From Spirochaetaceae bacterium (GTDB taxonomy: Bacteria > Spirochaetota > Spirochaetia > SZUA-6 > RPPD01), in assembly GCA_003818675.1 (NCBI GenBank), contig RPPD01000031.1:1-10562 (forward strand): a stretch of 10,562 nucleotides of DNA, in the 5' to 3' direction. Positions 6,621 through 10,562 of the stretch are shown one piece after another. Numbering within the stretch: the first letter of the stretch is position 1; each line of letters opens with the position of its first letter. Both the position numbers and the translations under genes were made by a program. Under the pieces are notes generated by a model. It was not told the DNA's origin. It ran no database searches and worked only from the letters and a program-made list of their open reading frames with translations.

Positions 6621-7288
6621 AACACAGCCTTGAGTTGGGGATCAAACTTTACAACCAGAAGAGATATGAACAGGCAAAGAAGGAACTGCAGTCGCTTGAC
6701 CAGAAGCCAGAGGAAAATCCGGAGATTGCCTATTACCTTGGTCTTGTTCTGACCCAGCTTCAGGACTACAATGCAGCTGTTCCGATCCTGGAATTTGTCA
6801 TACTCGCGCATCCGAGCATTTTCTATATTTTCCAATGCAGGATGGTTCTTGGCCTTATCTATTCGCTCACGCAGCAATACAGGCTTGCAGAAATTGAGTT
6901 CCGCAACCTGCTCAAGCTGGGCGTGGAATCGCCGCAGGTTTACACCTCCTTGGGATTCGCTCTTTATGCGCAGAAAAAGAAAGATGAGGCCATAGAGAAT
7001 CTCAAAAAGGCACTGGAACTCAAGTCAGACTATGCCAGTGCGCTTAACAACCTTGGATTCATCTATGCCGAGGAAGGCATGAAGGCCAAAGAGGCCGTGG
7101 ACCTGTGCAGACTGGCAGTCAGGGGTCAGCCTGGCAATCCTGTATACCTTGACTCCCTTGGTTTTGCTCTATTCAAGGCAGGAAACTTCGTGGATTCCAG
7201 GGCATATCTTCGCAAAGCCCTGGAGATTTCCAAGGGAAACAGAGAAATCGCAGCCCATTTGAAGCTTGTTTTGGAAAAAGAAACCTGA
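6617..7288 (+). CDS. Cytoplasmic TPR protein coupled to surE
   Basis: This 223-aa protein consists almost entirely of tetratricopeptide repeats: about five or six helical pairs beginning near residues 3, 36, 73, 107, 140 and 175. Clear hallmarks are EIAYYLGLVLTQLQDYNAA, VYTSLGFALYAQKKKDEAI, ALNNLGFIYAEEG and VYLDSLGFALFKAGNF, each followed by an A-Y-L-x-K-A-L-type second helix. There is no signal peptide, lipobox or membrane segment, so it should act in the cytoplasm as a protein-protein adaptor; the partner cannot be read from the sequence. The ATG overlaps the SurE stop by four bases (ATGA), with no strong Shine-Dalgarno of its own, so translation is probably by reinitiation and the two proteins are made together. 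The repeats continue to within about 15 residues of the end, so nothing appears truncated. Confidence 0.92.
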   Translation: MKHSLELGIKLYNQKRYEQAKKELQSLDQKPEENPEIAYYLGLVLTQLQDYNAAVPILEFVILAHPSIFYIFQCRMVLGLIYSLTQQYRLAEIEFRNLLKLGVESPQVYTSLGFALYAQKKKDEAIENLKKALELKSDYASALNNLGFIYAEEGMKAKEAVDLCRLAVRGQPGNPVYLDSLGFALFKAGNFVDSRAYLRKALEISKGNREIAAHLKLVLEKET

Positions 7289-7493
7289 ATAAACAGCATG
7301 AAAAAGCCCGCTCATGTCAGGATTGCCTTCTAAAAAAATGCTAATAAATTCAGTCAAAAGGTCGAATATTTAACAGAGAAGGCATTCCAAGAAGCAAAAG
7401 CTTTAGGGGATGCTGGAAACGGAATGAGGGACACGGAAAAGTCCTTCACAGCAGCACAAGGATGTGATGCTGATCCAATTAAGGAGGGTGGTT
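7289..7493 (+). promoter_or_regulatory. 205-bp structured leader before the small-protein gene
   Basis: No gene with a start codon and ribosome site is visible here. What is visible is secondary structure. GGATTGCCTTCT (7320-7331) pairs with AGAAGGCATTCC (7377-7388) at 11 of 12 positions, enclosing an A/T-rich loop. TGAGGGAC (7425-7432) pairs with GTCCTTCA (7441-7448), with one G-U, around an 8-base loop. TGCTG occurs at 7411-7415 and 7468-7472, each able to pair with CAGCA within 7449-7456. TCCTT (7442-7446) is also complementary to AAGGA of the Shine-Dalgarno (7481-7485). A poor TTGCCT/TAAATT pair (7323-7350) is the only promoter-like sequence I see. Together these suggest a cis-acting RNA leader, but no known riboswitch class is recognisable and chance pairing is not excluded. 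Confidence 0.35.
7481..7488 (+). promoter_or_regulatory. Strong Shine-Dalgarno of the small-protein gene
   Basis: AAGGAGGG has its GGAGG core six bases before ATG 7494. It is the best ribosome site in the window. It decides for ATG 7494 over the upstream in-frame GTG 7464, inside whose frame it would otherwise lie. Confidence 0.7.
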
Positions 7494-7664
7494 ATGACGG
7501 TAGAAGCAAACACCTCATACATCATCGGGCCACGGACGGCGAAAAACCCGGTAGAGCGGACGGTCATTAAAGAAGAGACCATCAAGGCCATACTGTATCT
7601 TGGTATTCGCGGTAAAACACCAGCGCCCGAAGAAAATCAAGGGACTATAGATACGTTTGCCTGA
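7494..7664 (+). CDS. Small protein of unknown function, 56 aa
   Basis: This is a 56-aa protein whose reality rests on a near-perfect Shine-Dalgarno at optimal spacing and on its close position (18 bases) before the TPR-NHL-VWA gene. The composition is soluble and roughly charge-balanced. The middle, VERTVIKEETIKAILYLGIRGK (20-41), looks like a strand or turn followed by an amphipathic helix. The tail, PAPEENQGTIDTFA, is probably disordered. It has no signal peptide, cysteines or membrane helix. I do not recognise a family. It may be an independent small protein, or a leader peptide whose translation opens the next start, which has no convincing ribosome site of its own. The codons look ordinary for this window. 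Confidence 0.6.
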   Translation: MTVEANTSYIIGPRTAKNPVERTVIKEETIKAILYLGIRGKTPAPEENQGTIDTFA

Positions 7665-7676
7665 ATTCGTTATAAT
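7648..7676 (+). promoter_or_regulatory. Candidate promoter with perfect TATAAT, giving a leaderless start
   Basis: TATAAT (7671-7676) is a perfect -10 hexamer. TAGATA (7648-7653), four of six to the -35 consensus, lies 17 bases upstream, inside the end of the small-protein gene. Initiation six to eight bases downstream of the -10 falls at 7682-7684, exactly on the GTG start at 7683, so the mRNA would have essentially no 5' leader. Confidence 0.4.
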
Positions 7677-7682
7677 GGCGGC

Positions 7683-9728
7683 GTGAAAACAAATGTATTT
7701 CGGACAGCCATTCCTGCGATTCTCATCATAAATATCATAATCCCTGCAATCCTCCTCGCCCAGCCCATCGACATGACGAAGGTCCAGGCCGAGGAGGAAT
7801 TTCATTATGGCATAAATGCTTTTCACCTGGGGTTTTTCGGCAAAGCCCTGACGTCCTTTGAGGATGCACAGCGGCTTGACCCGCAATCTCCGCTTATAAA
7901 ATCATGGCTTGCACGCACATATTTCCGCATGGGCCTGGAGGATACAGCACTCTCCATGTGGCGCGGTCTTGCAGCCTCTGGCAAGGGATCACCGCTTCTG
8001 GATCACATTACCCGTGTTGTAGACCTGCGTCGCGGACTTGGCCGTGAACTCTTCACGCCTGATAAATATGTGCTGAATGCAACCGTGGACGGTTCGCTTC
8101 CCCAGTTTCGAAATTTCAAACGGCCATCCGCGGTTTATTCAAAACCCGATGGCGGTTTTTTCCTTGTTGTGTATGGAACCGGTGAAATAATCAGTTTTGA
8201 TGTAAACACACGGATTACAGGTGTCTATCGCGGGGGCATAGAATCAGTAAATCATCCCTTTGACATCATCCGGGTTGGTAATTTCTATTACATAACAGAA
8301 TATGAAGGTGATGTGGTCACCAAGCTGGATTTGGATCTTGTTAAAGTGGCATCATTCGGCGGCAGGGGAATTGCGGAGGGCAAGCTTCTGGGGCCTCAGT
8401 TTCTTGCATCGGATTCATCCGGAGCACTTTATGTAACTGACTGGGGAAACCGCCGTGTCAACAAATACGACCCTGACGGCAAGTTCATCCTCTCATTCGG
8501 GAGGAAGAGTCCCATGTTCCCTGAAATGAATTTCAAGCCAACAGGAATTGCTGTCATGGGAGATAAGGTGTATGTGGCTGACCAGTTCAAAAAGCGGATA
8601 GCCGTATTTGATATCAATGGAAATTATCTCTCCTCCATAGGTGATGAATCACTCCTAAACCCTGAGGGTTTGTACCTGGACAAGGATCGCTATCTGATTG
8701 TCGCGGACACAACGCGCATCATGCAGTATGATTTATCAACAGAGTCATGGAATGAGCTATGCGACCTGGCGACAGTGGGAAAGCGCATAACGGATATTAC
8801 GTTTACGCCAAACGGGGATATTTTGGCTGCTGATTTTGACTCAAGCAAGCTGTTTATCATTGCTGAGTCGAGCTCCCTCTATTCAGGATTTTTCTGTCAG
8901 GTTGAGCGAATTGACTCAAAGAACTTCCCTGCAATCTCTGCAGAGATTTCTGTTGAGGACCTGTTTGGAAATCCTATTGTAGGCCTTGCGTCACAGAATT
9001 TCTTCATCACGGAAAACTCTGTTCCGGCCAAGGATATCAAGATGGGATTCCAGAACACGTCCCCGCAACCTCTTTCAACAGTTCTGGTTATAGAGGATTC
9101 CCCTGATATGAATGAATATGCAGAGGAAATAAAGCTTGCTGTAAGAAATGTCGCGGGAATTCTCGGGAAAGACAACCGCCTAAAGATTGTATTCGCCCGC
9201 GATGAGGGTGTGCTTGAAGCTGATTTTGGAAAGACAGATTTCACCGCCATTGACGCACTGATAGACGCTGCAGGTACAGCTTCCTGGAATATGGGCCGCA
9301 GTTTGAGGCAGGCAGTAGCCGAGCTTTTGCCTTCGCGCGGACGCTGCGCAGTTGTTTTTCTGACAAGCGGCAAGCTTACGGACCAGGCCTTTGACCTGTA
9401 TTCCCTGGTTGAAGTCACAAGATACCTTAGAAACAATCATGTCAGATTCTACCCGGTTTATATTGGCAGCCTTGAAAAAAATAATGAGATAGAATACATC
9501 AGGACAGAGACATCCGGTAAAACTTACCTGTATTTCAATCCTGAGGGACTCTCCTCGCTTTTAAACGATATTTTAAGCCAGCCAGGTTCCACATATCTGC
9601 TCACGTACACAGCTCCTACTGATTCCGAGTTTGGACGCAAGTTCATACAAATGGAAGTGCAGGTACTCCTGCATAAAAAGTCGGGGAGGGATGAGAGCGG
9701 CTACTATGGTCCGCTTATCTATAAATAA
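7683..9728 (+). CDS. Exported TPR-NHL beta-propeller-VWA protein
   Basis: The 681-aa protein has a signal peptide (hydrophobic core at about 8-26, ending AILLAQ), then a short TPR-like helical region (36-98), an NHL-type six-bladed propeller (about 140-395), an Ig-like strand region (about 405-458) and a VWA domain (about 464-640). NHL blades are clear in FLASDSSGALYVTDWGNRRV and GIAVMGDKVYVADQFKKRI. The segment ISVEDLFGNPIVGL followed by FFITENSVPA is typical of the Ig-like part preceding VWA domains in exported bacterial proteins. The MIDAS motif DxSxS reads EDSPDM (471-476), so the first Asp is Glu and the last Ser is Asp. The later LTDG motif is LTSG (560-563), so metal binding is doubtful. 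GTG 7683 is the only start that keeps the signal peptide: an in-frame stop lies at 7662-7664 and the next in-frame ATG is after it. It probably scaffolds interactions in the periplasm. The next gene begins two bases after its stop. Confidence 0.93.
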   Translation: MKTNVFRTAIPAILIINIIIPAILLAQPIDMTKVQAEEEFHYGINAFHLGFFGKALTSFEDAQRLDPQSPLIKSWLARTYFRMGLEDTALSMWRGLAASGKGSPLLDHITRVVDLRRGLGRELFTPDKYVLNATVDGSLPQFRNFKRPSAVYSKPDGGFFLVVYGTGEIISFDVNTRITGVYRGGIESVNHPFDIIRVGNFYYITEYEGDVVTKLDLDLVKVASFGGRGIAEGKLLGPQFLASDSSGALYVTDWGNRRVNKYDPDGKFILSFGRKSPMFPEMNFKPTGIAVMGDKVYVADQFKKRIAVFDINGNYLSSIGDESLLNPEGLYLDKDRYLIVADTTRIMQYDLSTESWNELCDLATVGKRITDITFTPNGDILAADFDSSKLFIIAESSSLYSGFFCQVERIDSKNFPAISAEISVEDLFGNPIVGLASQNFFITENSVPAKDIKMGFQNTSPQPLSTVLVIEDSPDMNEYAEEIKLAVRNVAGILGKDNRLKIVFARDEGVLEADFGKTDFTAIDALIDAAGTASWNMGRSLRQAVAELLPSRGRCAVVFLTSGKLTDQAFDLYSLVEVTRYLRNNHVRFYPVYIGSLEKNNEIEYIRTETSGKTYLYFNPEGLSSLLNDILSQPGSTYLLTYTAPTDSEFGRKFIQMEVQVLLHKKSGRDESGYYGPLIYK

Positions 9729-9730
9729 GC

Positions 9731-10562
9731 ATGAAAATATTGATCATTCATCCTGAACTTGAATTCCGGGATTTCATGCAGCGTTATATGAAGCTTTCAG
9801 GATTTGAGATAAAAACAGCGGCAGACTGTGTCGAGGGATTTACTGTCGCAATTCATATGAAACCGCAACTTATCATCATAAACAAGGATTTTAAGGGTTT
9901 TGATGCCAAAGGATTTTTGGCAAAAAAATGTGTAAACCAGGCGACTATCAATGTCCCTGTATTTGTTATTGGGGAATTCCGGCAGGATGAAATTGTGGAT
10001 TTTAAAAAGATGCATGTGATGGCATTCATTTCCAATCCTGTCAACCCTGTGATATTGAATGAAAGGATCTGCCAGCTTTTCAGTCTTCCGCTTCCGCCGG
10101 TTAAAAAAACTACACCCATGCTTTTAGACATAAGTGCACGAGGAAATATTCTGATTATACAGATAGAGGGCAACCTGGAGGCGGAAAAGCTGGAAGTGAT
10201 GAATTACACACTAAGAGTATTTTGCAGACAGAAGGAGCTTGTAAAACCGCGCTTTTTTTTCATAATCCCGTCTCTTTACCCTGAACTGATAACAGAAGAG
10301 AATATCAGGATCATGTTTGGTTTTGTCGACTTTCCTGAATTAAAAATGGAGCCGGGTCACATCATGATTCTGTCCAATGTCAAAGAATTGATCAGCAAAA
10401 TCAAGTCCATAAGTATTTCACATGATTTCGGGATTGTAGACAATTTTTTTGACGGTTTCAGGGATCTGCAGCTGGATTTTGACAAGCGCAAGACAATACC
10501 AGTGGAATTCCTGAAAAAGGATAGTCTTTATATTTTTGACTTGTTTGACAATTCAGGGAAGC
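9731..10562 (+). CDS. Pseudo-receiver domain protein, 3' end beyond the window
   Basis: The frame is open from ATG 9731 to the window end, giving 277 residues with no stop. Residues 1-118 follow the beta-alpha pattern of a CheY-like receiver: MKILIIHPELEFRDFM, GFEIKTAADCVEGF, PQLIIIN, VPVFVIGE and AFISNPVNP. None of the phosphotransfer residues is in place: the acidic pair is His7-Pro8, the phospho-Asp position is Asn51, the Thr/Ser is Gly81 and the Lys is Asn102. Residues about 130-225 form a second alpha/beta unit (NILIIQIEGNLEAEKL, then a Phe/Ile-rich strand) that could be STAS-like. The last visible part, VEFLKKDSLYIFDLFDNSG, recalls the beta-strand domain that precedes HD-GYP domains in some regulators; that is a weak guess. 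There is no signal peptide, so it is cytoplasmic. The start is two bases after the VWA gene stop with no Shine-Dalgarno, so translation is probably coupled. Confidence 0.85.
   Translation, partial: MKILIIHPELEFRDFMQRYMKLSGFEIKTAADCVEGFTVAIHMKPQLIIINKDFKGFDAKGFLAKKCVNQATINVPVFVIGEFRQDEIVDFKKMHVMAFISNPVNPVILNERICQLFSLPLPPVKKTTPMLLDISARGNILIIQIEGNLEAEKLEVMNYTLRVFCRQKELVKPRFFFIIPSLYPELITEENIRIMFGFVDFPELKMEPGHIMILSNVKELISKIKSISISHDFGIVDNFFDGFRDLQLDFDKRKTIPVEFLKKDSLYIFDLFDNSGK

Noticed and set aside
7297..7316. CATGA/TCATG stem after the surE-linked TPR gene as a terminator.
   Set aside because: It has only five pairs, mostly A/T, with no T-run after it.
7533..7563. CGGACGG repeated at 7533-7539 and 7557-7563.
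   Set aside because: Seven-base repeats of this kind are expected by chance in coding sequence, and there is no third copy or regular spacing.
7334..7567. Open + strand frame across the leader, with a helix-like translation (FQEAKALGDAGNGM and so on).
   Set aside because: It has no start codon with a ribosome site, begins after a stop at 7331, and runs out of frame into the well-supported small ORF. A 78-codon open stretch is not rare by chance. A decayed gene is possible but unsupported.
8897..9436. Minus-strand open frame of 179 codons inside the VWA region.
   Set aside because: It is antisense to a clear VWA domain, rich in Ser and Arg as expected of a reverse-strand shadow, with no ribosome site.

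Overview
The window reads as a stretch of chromosome from a diderm bacterium of moderate G+C. All eleven genes I can support lie on the + strand, most of them tightly spaced. Likely source: a spirochaete, probably Treponema/Spirochaeta-like. This rests on the many tetratricopeptide (TPR) proteins, a secreted TPR-NHL-VWA protein and the style of the hypothetical proteins. It is an inference from family resemblance, of low to moderate confidence. I see no mobile element, CRISPR array, tRNA, rRNA or sign of recent transfer.

Layout. (1) 1-759 is the 3' end of a PQQ/WD-like beta-propeller protein, closed by a hairpin terminator. (2) 841-3643 holds rpe (ribulose-phosphate 3-epimerase), then two genes with signal peptides: a TPR/coiled-coil protein and a protein of unknown family whose start overlaps the previous stop by one base. 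(3) 3644-3809 is an unusually structured intergenic region with a long A/T-tract hairpin, a dyad and a sigma70-like promoter. (4) 3810-5775 holds a membrane-anchored TPR protein, dtd (D-aminoacyl-tRNA deacylase) and a 120-aa conserved-looking hypothetical. (5) 5859-7288 holds surE (5'/3'-nucleotidase) overlapping a cytoplasmic five-repeat TPR protein by ATGA. (6) 7289-7493 is a 205-bp leader-like gap with several mutually exclusive RNA pairings. It is followed by a 56-aa small protein with the best Shine-Dalgarno in the window, a 681-aa secreted TPR-NHL-VWA protein whose GTG start lies six bases after a perfect TATAAT, and a gene that runs off the window. That last gene begins with a receiver-like domain lacking every phosphotransfer residue.

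How the genes fit together. rpe, dtd and surE are housekeeping enzymes (pentose phosphate interconversion, removal of D-amino acids from tRNA, nucleotide turnover). The others are mainly protein-interaction scaffolds (TPR, beta-propeller, VWA), several with export signals, which suggests envelope assembly or maintenance. The most promising unexplained unit is 7289-10562: structured leader, small protein, secreted VWA protein with a degenerate metal site, and pseudo-receiver protein. It may be a regulated envelope-linked module; that functional link is inference only.
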